DNA of 64,000 bases from Geobacter sp. (GTDB taxonomy: Bacteria > Desulfobacterota > Desulfuromonadia > Geobacterales > Geobacteraceae), in the NCBI GenBank assembly GCA_003574885.1, contig PJFC01000006.1, forward strand, positions 140,207-204,206, written 5' to 3'. Made by a program: the position numbers and the translations under genes. Numbering within the stretch: the first letter of the stretch is position 1; every line of letters starts with the position of its first letter. The notes under the pieces are model-generated. The model did no database searches. It was not told where the DNA came from and saw nothing but the letters and a program-made list of their open reading frames with translations. This document shows, piece after piece, positions 43,531 through 50,423 of the stretch.

Positions 43531-44325
43531 CTATTTCACATGCTCGTGACTGAAGATGTGCTCCTGGCAGTAGCCGTGCTGGCCGGCACACTGGGGACAG
43601 TACCGGAAATCCATCCGGGGATGGGTCTTGTCCGTAATGCCGCAGACCGTGCAGCGATGGAGCGGCTCGTCGTCGCGCCGTACGGAGGGCTGGCGACCCT
43701 TCCACGCAATGTGCCGCCCCTCCCTTTTCGCCAGCCAGCGGAGATCTTTTGCAAAGAAGATGAGGAAGTTGCCGACGGATGCCAGAATCAGCAGGCGGGT
43801 CGGCCAGCCACCGGTAATGAAAAGGTAGGCATACGAAAGCCAGGTCAGGAGAGCGAGCCATTTGATCCGGACGGGGAGGACAAAGAAGAGCATCAGGGTG
43901 AAATCGGGATAGAGAAAGGCAAAGGCAAGGAAGACCGAGCCGGCGATGTAGGTATTGCTCACCGGATAGGCCGGCATGAGGAAGGATACTCCCACCGTAA
44001 GGAGATAACCGATGAGGATATAGGCATTGTAGCGGAAGGCGCCCCACTGCTCTTCCAGAGCCGACCCCATGAGATAGAAAAGATACCAGGCGAACAGGGC
44101 AAATATGACACTCAGCCCCGGCGGATCGAAGGGAAAGGTGATTAGACGCCACCACTCCCCCTCCATGAGCCGTCCGGCAGCGAGAAGAGATACCCCCCGA
44201 TCGAGTTTTCCGGTCATATAGAGGACGTAGAAAAACGTTTGCCCGGCAATCAGGTAGATGGTCAGGTTCGACACGGCAAAACGGCTGAAGGTTTTCTCCA
44301 GTCTGTCGAGCAGTCGTTGCGGCAT
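43531..44325 (-). CDS. Rhomboid-like membrane protein with C-terminal zinc ribbon, catalytic residues not evident
   Basis: A 264-residue protein starting at ATG 44325 (M-P-Q-R-L-L-D-R-L-E-K), behind GGGGAGGA. It has about six membrane helices between residues 20 and 195. The rhomboid-type E-W-W-R-L-I-T-F-P-F is present, but no G-x-S-G serine motif or catalytic histidine was found. The cytoplasmic tail carries C-T-V-C ... C-P-Q-C and further cysteine/histidine residues (C-Q-E-H-I-F-S-H-E-H). It looks like an inactive rhomboid relative used as a membrane scaffold. It is directly upstream of the DTW gene (2 bp). Confidence 0.72.
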   Translation of the reverse strand: MPQRLLDRLEKTFSRFAVSNLTIYLIAGQTFFYVLYMTGKLDRGVSLLAAGRLMEGEWWRLITFPFDPPGLSVIFALFAWYLFYLMGSALEEQWGAFRYNAYILIGYLLTVGVSFLMPAYPVSNTYIAGSVFLAFAFLYPDFTLMLFFVLPVRIKWLALLTWLSYAYLFITGGWPTRLLILASVGNFLIFFAKDLRWLAKREGRHIAWKGRQPSVRRDDEPLHRCTVCGITDKTHPRMDFRYCPQCAGQHGYCQEHIFSHEHVK

Positions 44326-44523
44326 GGCTTCCTCCCCTTTTTTTATGTCATTCTTTTGCTGAAGGCGCAAGAGGAATGATTCAACCTGCGGAATTCATCA
44401 GACGGGACGACAACTGGCGGCTGTCCGGGTGAAGTGCCGGACGGGGCAACGGAGGTGCGGAATAACTTGACACAAACTCTGAACTCTGCCAGTTTTGGGA
44501 ATGCCATCGGGAAAGGGGGAACT

Positions 44524-44847
44524 ATGGGAAGAGAGCTGTACGTTGGAAGTATCTCGTTCGACGCGGGAGAGGAAGACCTGAGGGTCCTGTTCACGGTCTC
44601 CGGAACGGTCAGTTCGGTCCACCTGATAACCGATTCCCAGACGGGGAAGTTCAAAGGGTGCGCGTACGTTAAAATGTCCACTGCTGACGAGGCAAAGGAT
44701 GCCATAGCAAGCCTGGATGGAGCGTTGCTCCTCGGCCGGCTCATAACCGTCTCTGAAGCCAAGCCGCAAAAACCGAAGGCGCAGACTGCCGGCGGATATC
44801 AACGAAAGCCGGGACCGGGGAAAGCCCCCGGCAAAGGAAGAAAATAA
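44524..44847 (+). CDS. RRM-type RNA-binding protein
   Basis: A 107-residue protein with one RNA recognition motif (about residues 4-80): RNP2 E-L-Y-V-G-S-I and RNP1-like K-G-C-A-Y-V-K-M are present, though the aromatic F of RNP1 is replaced by A-Y. A lysine/proline/glycine-rich tail follows. Such bacterial RRM proteins are often cold- or stress-induced RNA chaperones. The start is the ATG at 44524 with a gggggaa site; an open frame extends upstream to 44434 but lacks RRM residues. A terminator follows at 44882. Confidence 0.88.
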   Translation: MGRELYVGSISFDAGEEDLRVLFTVSGTVSSVHLITDSQTGKFKGCAYVKMSTADEAKDAIASLDGALLLGRLITVSEAKPQKPKAQTAGGYQRKPGPGKAPGKGRK

Positions 44848-44881
44848 TCTTCACATTCCAGCGTTAGAAGAACAAGACAAG

Positions 44882-44918
44882 AAAAGGCCCCCCGCTAAAG
44901 CGGAGGGCCTTTTCTTTT
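44882..44918 (+). terminator. Intrinsic terminator of the RRM gene
   Basis: AAAAGGCCCCCCGC and GCGGAGGGCCTTTT form a 14-bp stem (one mismatch) with a TAAA loop, followed by CTTTT. It starts 35 bp after the RRM stop and lies just before the convergent DUF4382 gene, for which it may also serve. Confidence 0.85.
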
Positions 44919-44941
44919 GCAGAAGGCGTAGCGTTGCCCTG

Positions 44942-45910
44942 CTACGGCCCCAGTAGCAGGTTCGCCGTGCCACTCGGCGGCACGGAGTTATCGGTATTGG
45001 CCTGCACAGTTATGGAGGGAGAGGAATAGACCCGGAACTTGCTCCCCGGGTTCACGACATTGATAAAGACTTTGTATGAGGCGGACGACATCATTGACGA
45101 ACCGTTCGGCGGGACGTAGGCAATGAATGGCGCCTTCCAGACGCTGGGACTGCTGAAGTTGCTGAAGACGTCCCCACTGACAATGGCCGGCGCCGCCGGA
45201 TTTCGCGGCGCAATCGAGATGGTCGCGCTGGACCAAGTCGCAAAGGCCGGCGAGCGGATCAGACCCGAGATTGATCCGGTAGTGCTGTTCAGTGCCGTCG
45301 ATACCTGCTGAATACGAATGCCGGTCGGCTTGAGATTGTTATTACCCGAACTCCCCGCCTTGACAATGGCTGCATCGGGATTGAATTCGAGAAGGACAGT
45401 GTTCAGCGTCCCCGCTGTCACGGTAAAGTGACCGACAATTTTTACTCCGGTCTGTTGTGCACTTGGAGTGGTTAGAGGGACCTTCGTTGTGGTGCCGGCC
45501 AGGATAAAATAGTTATTGAGGGTCGGCTGGTTGGGAGCTAGGATCAGGCGGACCTGGTTGTACGTTCCCGCCGGGATAATAGATTCCCCCAGGAGTTGTT
45601 GCAGGAAGTGGAGCTTGAGAATATCGACGTCCTGGCCTCCGCTTGCCGTGAAATCGGCGATGACCGGTAGTCCGGGATCATTGTCATTGGCATTCTCCTT
45701 ACCGGCCGGCACAACAGCTACCTTGGTAACCCTGATGTGCACACTGGAAAAATCCCGGAACGCCGGACTGTCCGTAATGCCGACCTGGAGAGTGCCGGTC
45801 GTTGCCGTCCCACCTCCACCCCCACCACAACCCGGCAATTGGCTAACTGCGAAAACCGCCAGCACTACCGCACCTGCCAGACAGAATCCATTGAAATACC
45901 TGTTCGCCAT
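44942..45910 (-). CDS. DUF4382 lipoprotein under cyclic-dinucleotide riboswitch control
   Basis: A 322-residue exported protein. The ATG at 45910 (M-A-N-R-Y-F-N-G-F) has GGAGG 8 bp upstream. A hydrophobic signal ends in the lipobox L-P-G-C with the lipidated cysteine at residue 28, followed by a glycine run. A DUF4382 domain follows (T-L-Q-V-G-I-T-D-S-P-A-F-R-D-F-S-S-V-H-I-R-V-T-K), rich in beta structure; the C-terminal part (from about residue 210) is a second beta-rich region. The function of DUF4382 is unknown. Expression is predicted to depend on the GEMM-I switch just upstream (45973-46078), which points to a surface or extracellular-electron-transfer setting. Confidence 0.86.
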   Translation of the reverse strand: MANRYFNGFCLAGAVVLAVFAVSQLPGCGGGGGGTATTGTLQVGITDSPAFRDFSSVHIRVTKVAVVPAGKENANDNDPGLPVIADFTASGGQDVDILKLHFLQQLLGESIIPAGTYNQVRLILAPNQPTLNNYFILAGTTTKVPLTTPSAQQTGVKIVGHFTVTAGTLNTVLLEFNPDAAIVKAGSSGNNNLKPTGIRIQQVSTALNSTTGSISGLIRSPAFATWSSATISIAPRNPAAPAIVSGDVFSNFSSPSVWKAPFIAYVPPNGSSMMSSASYKVFINVVNPGSKFRVYSSPSITVQANTDNSVPPSGTANLLLGP

Positions 45911-45972
45911 GATAAATACCTCCATAGGATAGATTGTCCCTTTCCACCCCGCTGAAACACTTGCAAAACAAA

Positions 45973-46017
45973 ACAGCCGGGGCAGAAATATGGATGATAT
46001 TTCGGCAACCCGGCTGT
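45973..46017 (-). terminator. Riboswitch expression-platform terminator
   Basis: On the minus strand ACAGCCGGG..GAAATAT (46017-45997) pairs with ATATTTC..CCCGGCTGT (45991-45973), a long stem of about 18 bp with a 5-base loop, followed by TTTTGTTTT. Its 5' arm is the 3' part of the aptamer, so aptamer folding and termination exclude each other. Ligand binding should therefore turn the gene on. Confidence 0.85.
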
Positions 46018-46078
46018 CTCGGTGAGACCCGTAGGCTTTCCGCCCCATCCTCGCGGATGGTTGAGTATTATCGTGTTA
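45995..46078 (-). promoter_or_regulatory. GEMM-I riboswitch, predicted cyclic AMP-GMP (3',3'-cGAMP) type
   Basis: The minus strand from 46078 to about 45995 has the GEMM-I core in order: the P1 5' strand, AACCATCC, GCGA tetraloop, GGATGGGGCGGAAAGCC, a variable second hairpin GGGTCT/AGAC, then AGCCGGGTTGCCG as tetraloop receptor and P1 3' side. The base that in c-di-GMP switches is G20 appears to be A here, by alignment with the conserved CAACC segment. An A at this position is known to favour cGAMP in Geobacter GEMM-Ib switches. It lies about 85 bp upstream of the DUF4382 start. Confidence 0.88.
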
Positions 46079-46166
46079 CCATCTCTGAAAGAGACTTGTT
46101 GTACCTGATTAAAACAGAAAAGGCGTGATTGTCAATGACACGGTCCAGATCTGCCATTCGACGCCC

Positions 46167-46547
46167 CTACTCTCCTCTGAAAAATTTCCTGATATCCCGT
46201 CCCATCTGCCTGAACGCGTCACCTGTTTTCTTCCCCGCATCACGAAACCATTCTCCCATGGACCTTCCGGCTTTCCTTGTTTCCTCCTTGGTTTCCTTTC
46301 CCATTTCCTTGAACCCTTTGCCAACTTCCCTGCCACCTTCCTTGAAGGCGTGGCCGGTTTCCTTCCCTGCCTCCTTGAAGGCGTGACCTACCTCCTTGCC
46401 TCCTTCTTTAAAGGCATGTCCGGTCTCCTTGCCTGCCTTCTTCAAGGCCTGGCCGACCTCTTTTCCTTTTTCCTTTACCGCGTTATCTCCCCACACCGGT
46501 GTGACCAGGAAGAGTGCAACGACGGCACTCATCAGCATTTTACCCAT
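46167..46547 (-). CDS. Exported protein made of nine 11-residue repeats
   Basis: A 126-residue protein starting at ATG 46547 behind AAAGGAGG. A signal peptide (M-G-K-M-L-M-S-A-V-V-A-L-F ... V-W-G, about residues 1-20) and a 7-residue linker lead into exactly nine 11-residue units (residues 28-126). The consensus is G-K-E-T-G-H-A-F-K-E-G; the last units diverge. This 11-mer periodicity is that of LEA group 3, apolipoprotein-like and some YtxH-like proteins and predicts a long amphipathic helix with K/E salt bridges. A role in envelope or desiccation protection is possible but not shown. The DNA shows 33-bp tandem repeats. Confidence 0.8.
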   Translation of the reverse strand: MGKMLMSAVVALFLVTPVWGDNAVKEKGKEVGQALKKAGKETGHAFKEGGKEVGHAFKEAGKETGHAFKEGGREVGKGFKEMGKETKEETRKAGRSMGEWFRDAGKKTGDAFRQMGRDIRKFFRGE

Positions 46548-46650
46548 AAAATCCTCCTTTTCACCAGAGTACGGACACTTTACCATGACAGGGCTCTGAC
46601 GTCAAAAGGGAACGCGACACCGGGCACTGGCAAGCTATAGGGCCGTGCAG

Positions 46651-46686
46651 AAAAAAAAAGGGGCGCATCGGAAGTGCGCCCCTTTT
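46651..46686 (-). terminator. Intrinsic terminator of the YidB-family gene
   Basis: AAGGGGCGCA and TGCGCCCCTT pair around a 5-base loop; on the minus strand the stem is followed by nine T residues. It lies about 33 bp after the stop of the gene at 46719. Confidence 0.88.
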
Positions 46687-46718
46687 CCCACCACTGTTAC
46701 GGTTATCAATAGGTCAAC

Positions 46719-47129
46719 TCAGGATATTCGCCCCTTGAGGAATTCCAGCCCCTTTTCCAGCAATCCTCCTTCAGGGATGGTCCCATCGGGCGTCATTTTG
46801 TCGATAATCCCGGGAAGAAACTCGGCAAGCTTGCCGCTCAATTCCTCCGGAGCAATACCTGCCTTGGCGGCCAGGTTCTGCAACGTGTCGCTCCCGAGCA
46901 CCTGCTGGATTTGTTCTGCGGAAACAGGAAGGTTCTCTCCCGTCCCGACCCACGAGGAGATGACACCACCCAGACCCTTCTCCTGAAACGACTGCACCAG
47001 ACCTCCAAGGCCGCCCGTCTCATTGTTGGTAAGCATTTCCATGACTCCTCCCACGAGCCCGGATTGCTCTCCTTCGCCACCACCCGGCATACTGGATGCC
47101 TTCCCAACCAACTCGTCAAACAGTCCCAT
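46719..47129 (-). CDS. YidB family protein (DUF937)
   Basis: A 136-residue glycine-rich protein of the YidB/DUF937 family. It has the typical G-L-F-D-E-L-V-G-K start, the central G-G-L-G-G-L-V-Q-S-F-Q-E-K-G-L-G and W-V-G-T-G-E-N, and the end L-A-E-F-L-P-G-I-I-D-K-M-T-P-D-G-T. The function of this widespread family is not known. It has no signal peptide. It stands alone between two terminator or promoter gaps, among exported proteins on the same strand. Confidence 0.9.
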   Translation of the reverse strand: MGLFDELVGKASSMPGGGEGEQSGLVGGVMEMLTNNETGGLGGLVQSFQEKGLGGVISSWVGTGENLPVSAEQIQQVLGSDTLQNLAAKAGIAPEELSGKLAEFLPGIIDKMTPDGTIPEGGLLEKGLEFLKGRIS

Positions 47130-47186
47130 GGTATTTATCCTCTTTGCCCTGCGGGTAGCCGCACCATGTTCCGGCGCGACAAGACT

Positions 47187-47765
47187 CTACTTGGCCCCGG
47201 ACCTGGACTCCCGGTAGCCTGCCTTGATTGCCTCGGGCTCGGGCATGTAGCTCCCCTGCTTGGTCTTGCCATACCACTTGCTCCCCGGCTTGTGATATAT
47301 CTTGGAGTCCGTGTTGACCCAGACCATGTCCTTGCCGGCCGGCGGAGGGGTAACGGATTTGGCGGACTTGGCTGCTGCGCCGGCATTATGGGTTGCAGGG
47401 GCCTTAACCGGAGCAGCAGTGGGCATGCCGACCCCCTTAGGCGCCGCAGGTTTCGCCGGGGCGGCCGTTGCTGAACCAACTATCACCAGGGGGGTTATTT
47501 TTGCGATCGTCTTTGCAGGGACCCCCGCTTTGGCAAGGTCACCGACCGCAGCATACGGACGACCGGCGATGATTTTCTTCGCGGTGGCGGCACCGATGCC
47601 GGGAAGCTTCTCCAGTTCCGCAGAGGAGGCAGAATTCACATCCACCTTCGCCGTTGCAACTGCTTTCTTTGTATCAGCCTTAGGAGCCGCCTTAGTTTCA
47701 GCATGACATACGGCGCCAAGTAACATCATCGCTACAATTGCAGCAAATACGCGGTACATTTTCAT
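47187..47765 (-). CDS. Exported helix-hairpin-helix (ComEA-like) protein
   Basis: A 192-residue protein with a signal peptide (M-K-M-Y-R-V-F-A-A-I-V-A ... C-H-A, about residues 1-22). A ComEA-type helix-hairpin-helix DNA-binding domain follows (about 41-95, V-N-S-A-S-S-A-E-L-E-K-L-P-G-I-G). After it come an alanine/proline-rich linker and a C-terminal motif with W-V-N-T-D-S-K-I-Y-H and Y-G-K-T-K-Q-G-S-Y-M, the type found at the ends of other secreted bacterial proteins. It could bind incoming or extracellular DNA in the periplasm. No ComEC is present nearby. Confidence 0.85.
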   Translation of the reverse strand: MKMYRVFAAIVAMMLLGAVCHAETKAAPKADTKKAVATAKVDVNSASSAELEKLPGIGAATAKKIIAGRPYAAVGDLAKAGVPAKTIAKITPLVIVGSATAAPAKPAAPKGVGMPTAAPVKAPATHNAGAAAKSAKSVTPPPAGKDMVWVNTDSKIYHKPGSKWYGKTKQGSYMPEPEAIKAGYRESRSGAK

Positions 47766-47834
47766 GCACTCCTCCTCGCTTTTTGTGGGTTATGACATAC
47801 AGAGCATGACAGACATGACATACCGTTGAAGGAG

Positions 47835-48119
47835 TCACTTTTTCTTCTTCGCTTCTCCCTTGGCGTCGCTCTTTGCTTCTATGGTTGCAGCCTTCATGGT
47901 GTACGTTACCGTCGCCTTGCTTCCCACCTTCAGATCGCCCGTTACCTTGGTATCCTTGTCCCTGGCAATCTCCCACTTCTCCTTCCCTTTCTGAACCACC
48001 ACGACATTTTCCTTCACCTCGAGCACCGGCCCCGTCACTTGGTAGGTCCTGGTCCCCGCGGCCATGGCAGCTGAAGCGGCCAGCAGAGCGATCCCCGTGA
48101 GTGCAGCAGCAATCTTCAT
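47835..48119 (-). CDS. Small periplasmic protein of unknown function
   Basis: A 94-residue protein with a clear signal peptide (residues 1-20, ending A-S-A-A-M-A-A). A short beta-rich domain follows (Y-Q-V-T-G-P-V-L-E-V-K-E-N-V-V-V-V-Q-K-G) with an OB- or KOW-like pattern of strands, then a lysine-rich tail ending in four lysines. I do not recognise a named family. It precedes the helix-hairpin-helix gene by 69 bp on the same strand and may be co-transcribed with it. Confidence 0.78.
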   Translation of the reverse strand: MKIAAALTGIALLAASAAMAAGTRTYQVTGPVLEVKENVVVVQKGKEKWEIARDKDTKVTGDLKVGSKATVTYTMKAATIEAKSDAKGEAKKKK

Positions 48120-48227
48120 GTTTGACTCCTTTCAGGAACAAAGTTTAGTAGGTTACAGATACCAGCAGATCGGCAAATGTCAAGGGGACAGACACTATTC
48201 CGCCGCTATAGGCCGGCGTAACACGAG

Positions 48228-48863
48228 TCATCCCTCTGGATACTCTGTAAGAATCCGGCAGGTCTCCCGGAACTCGAAGGCGGCGACGGAAAACAGACGG
48301 TCCAGGAGACGACCGGATACTGCAGGGGGGAAGAGGGGAAAGGTCAGGCGGTAAATGAGATCGAGCAGGCCGTCCTGGTGGTTTTCCTCAAGGAATATGG
48401 TGCCATATTGATGAATAGGTGTGGAATAGAGGAACGCTTCCTCCATCACCGCTTCGTCATCGCTGAAGAACGGCAGGATCATCTCTGTGGACAGGCTGAG
48501 ACCATTCCCCTCCAGGTCTTCGGCTACATAGATAAGAACCTCGTCCTGGAGGGCACTGCCGTACTCAACCGCTTCGGGACAGACGATACCGACGGGAAGC
48601 ACCATGAGCCTCCCATGTTCGGGGTCGAGGCCATAGGGCCAGTCCCTGGCAGCCATAAAACGTTCCAGCCGCTCATAGGCTTTTGCCTGCCACGGGCTAA
48701 GGTCGGTGTAGAAGAGAGTTCTGAAATTGTCACGCCGTGCCACAAGCTCTTCAAGGGGAATGAATTCCTCCCCCCTGTCCGCCGGCCGGGTGTTCCTTTT
48801 CTCCGCATTATCCACCACCAGCCGCAGATGCGGCCGTTTGTGATCATCCTTGTCCAGCGTCAT
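48228..48863 (-). CDS. Hypothetical cytoplasmic protein
   Basis: A 211-residue acidic protein I do not recognise. The start is placed at ATG 48863 (M-T-L-D-K-D-D-H-K-R-P-H-L-R-L), 9 bp after a GAGAGG site; an ATG two codons upstream is too close to it. It has no signal peptide or membrane helix. A central block D-P-E-H-G-R-L-M-V-L-P-V-G-I-V-C-P-E-A-V and an acidic P-F-F-S-D-D-E-A-V-M-E-E are notable. It stands alone between gaps of about 108 and 245 bp. Confidence 0.7.
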   Translation of the reverse strand: MTLDKDDHKRPHLRLVVDNAEKRNTRPADRGEEFIPLEELVARRDNFRTLFYTDLSPWQAKAYERLERFMAARDWPYGLDPEHGRLMVLPVGIVCPEAVEYGSALQDEVLIYVAEDLEGNGLSLSTEMILPFFSDDEAVMEEAFLYSTPIHQYGTIFLEENHQDGLLDLIYRLTFPLFPPAVSGRLLDRLFSVAAFEFRETCRILTEYPEG

Positions 48864-49108
48864 GACCATTTCCTCTCTTACGCTATAGTTCAGCCAACTT
48901 CCTGCTTCAGCGACGGGACCTGCTGCAGAGTGGAGGCCTCTCCGGTCGCCCCACAGTTTTCGGCATTGTCCAGCCAAGGCTTGCTCCATTACTACACATA
49001 CGGGAAAACCATGTCAACCTGAGAGAATGCAACTATACACCGTGACAAGGGATTACCCGGAAAGAACCTATAAACTTCAAGAATGGTAAAAAATGACGAA
49101 AGGCAGGG

Positions 49109-50341
49109 TCAGGTGATGGAAAAATTTGTGTGGATTATCTTCTGTAAATCCTCAATACGAAGGATAGCGGTCCGAATCTGTTCCCGCTCGTCAGCTGCCA
49201 GCTCATAGGGGTTAAGATAGTAGGAATCCTTCTGTATCCCCTTGATAACCTTGATTTGAAGAAAAATGCGGTGGCGGGTCAGCACGTGGTAGGCCTCTAT
49301 GAGCCCGCCTGCAGTTGCCGCCGAGAGGCTTTTCTCCTCCTGGAGGAGTTCGATGCGACGCAGGGTGCTGGTAGTCGGAACCCCCTGGTTAATGGCAAGA
49401 ATCCTGACGTTCATGACCAGTGGCGCCCAGGCTAGGAGCTTCAGATTGAACTCCCCCTTGTGATCCCCCGACCCTTCTACCCAAATGCGCTTCAAGAACC
49501 CTATTGCCAGCTTCATTTCGGTGGCAGCTTTTGCCATCCCCCAGAGGACCTGGAAATAATCCTGCTCCAGGCCCCGTATCAGCTGGATCAGAGACTGGGC
49601 AAGATCCCGGTCCCCCGCCACATAACGGGCGTCGGAAAGGACAATAAGATCCATGAGGTTTTTGGCATAGTCCTCGAATTCGTAACGCATAATAGAGAGA
49701 AGCCGCTTCCGCCATTGGGACAGGGAACCCCGCCAGGTTGGGTTGGTCGGCATGATGTCGCCGGTGCATTTTTTGAAGCCTATTTCAGCAAGCCGCTCCA
49801 CGAGAAGCCCGGAAAATTCCCGAAACCAGTCGTCTTCCCCATCACCACCGCCGTCGGCATAAACGACCAGATAATCCTGGTCGGTGATGAGGGTCTGCTC
49901 CTCCCGGCCATCGCTCCCCATGCTGATGAGAGAAAAGGGGAGTGGCGGTACACCTCTCCCCTTGTCCTCCATTTCCCGGACAACCAGTTCCAACGCACGG
50001 CCGGCCAGCAGGTCACGATACTCGGTACAGTTCTTGTGGAGAGACGGGACCGACTGTACCTTCAGAAAATGATCCAGTTGCTGGTTATTCAGAAAGTCAT
50101 GAATCTGCTGCAGCGACAGGTAGTCGGTGACTTCCCGTGCCTGTCGCAGCAGTGCCGTCTGCCGGTCTGCAAGTTCCTGCAGGGCGCCGATCTCCCTGCC
50201 GACGTCGGCATGAAGAACCGACAGCAAACGCAGGATCTCATCCTGGTCGAGTAGGGGGAGAAAGTCCCGTATCCGCTGCATGATGCTGTTCAGCAGATCG
50301 TCCGGAGCACTATCGCCTGCGCTGTTAAGATGTCCGGTCAT
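49109..50341 (-). CDS. DUF294 putative nucleotidyltransferase
   Basis: A 410-residue protein with the DUF294 nucleotidyltransferase-like domain: S-M-G-S-D-G-R-E-E-Q-T-L-I-T-D-Q-D near residue 145, the G-S-x-G-R ... T-D-x-D pattern of GlnD-type transferases. A C-terminal DUF294_C helical substrate-binding domain follows. The usual N-terminal cyclic-nucleotide and CBS domains are missing; the first 120 residues are helical. In many proteobacteria such proteins sit next to acetate/cation symporters, as here (82 bp downstream of actP, across a terminator), which suggests control of uptake or carbon signalling. Substrate unknown. Confidence 0.85.
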   Translation of the reverse strand: MTGHLNSAGDSAPDDLLNSIMQRIRDFLPLLDQDEILRLLSVLHADVGREIGALQELADRQTALLRQAREVTDYLSLQQIHDFLNNQQLDHFLKVQSVPSLHKNCTEYRDLLAGRALELVVREMEDKGRGVPPLPFSLISMGSDGREEQTLITDQDYLVVYADGGGDGEDDWFREFSGLLVERLAEIGFKKCTGDIMPTNPTWRGSLSQWRKRLLSIMRYEFEDYAKNLMDLIVLSDARYVAGDRDLAQSLIQLIRGLEQDYFQVLWGMAKAATEMKLAIGFLKRIWVEGSGDHKGEFNLKLLAWAPLVMNVRILAINQGVPTTSTLRRIELLQEEKSLSAATAGGLIEAYHVLTRHRIFLQIKVIKGIQKDSYYLNPYELAADEREQIRTAILRIEDLQKIIHTNFSIT

Positions 50342-50361
50342 GACATTGTCCCAAAATACAT

Positions 50362-50388
50362 AAAAAAGGGGGAAGGCAAGCCTTCCCC
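50362..50388 (-). terminator. Intrinsic terminator of the acetate symporter operon
   Basis: GGGGAAGGC and GCCTTCCCC form a near-perfect hairpin (50368-50388), followed on the minus strand by TTTTTT. It ends 36 bp after the actP stop, so the DUF294 gene probably has its own promoter or relies on readthrough. Confidence 0.88.
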
Positions 50389-50423
50389 GATAGTATCACA
50401 CAACAATCAGGTAAACATCGTTT

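Noticed and set aside
42929..44155. 408-codon frame as one large DTW protein
   Set aside because: The first 209 codons run over the rhomboid-like gene in another frame; the DTW family start fits ATG 43528.
45995..46078. Reading the GEMM-I element as a c-di-GMP switch
   Set aside because: The base aligned with G20 is A and the sequence is closest to the Geobacter cGAMP type. Since the alignment was done by eye, c-di-GMP remains a fallback.
46167..46470. Regular 33-bp tandem units that could look like a CRISPR or satellite array
   Set aside because: The units have no spacers and translate as 11-residue protein repeats in one frame with a signal peptide and ribosome binding site.
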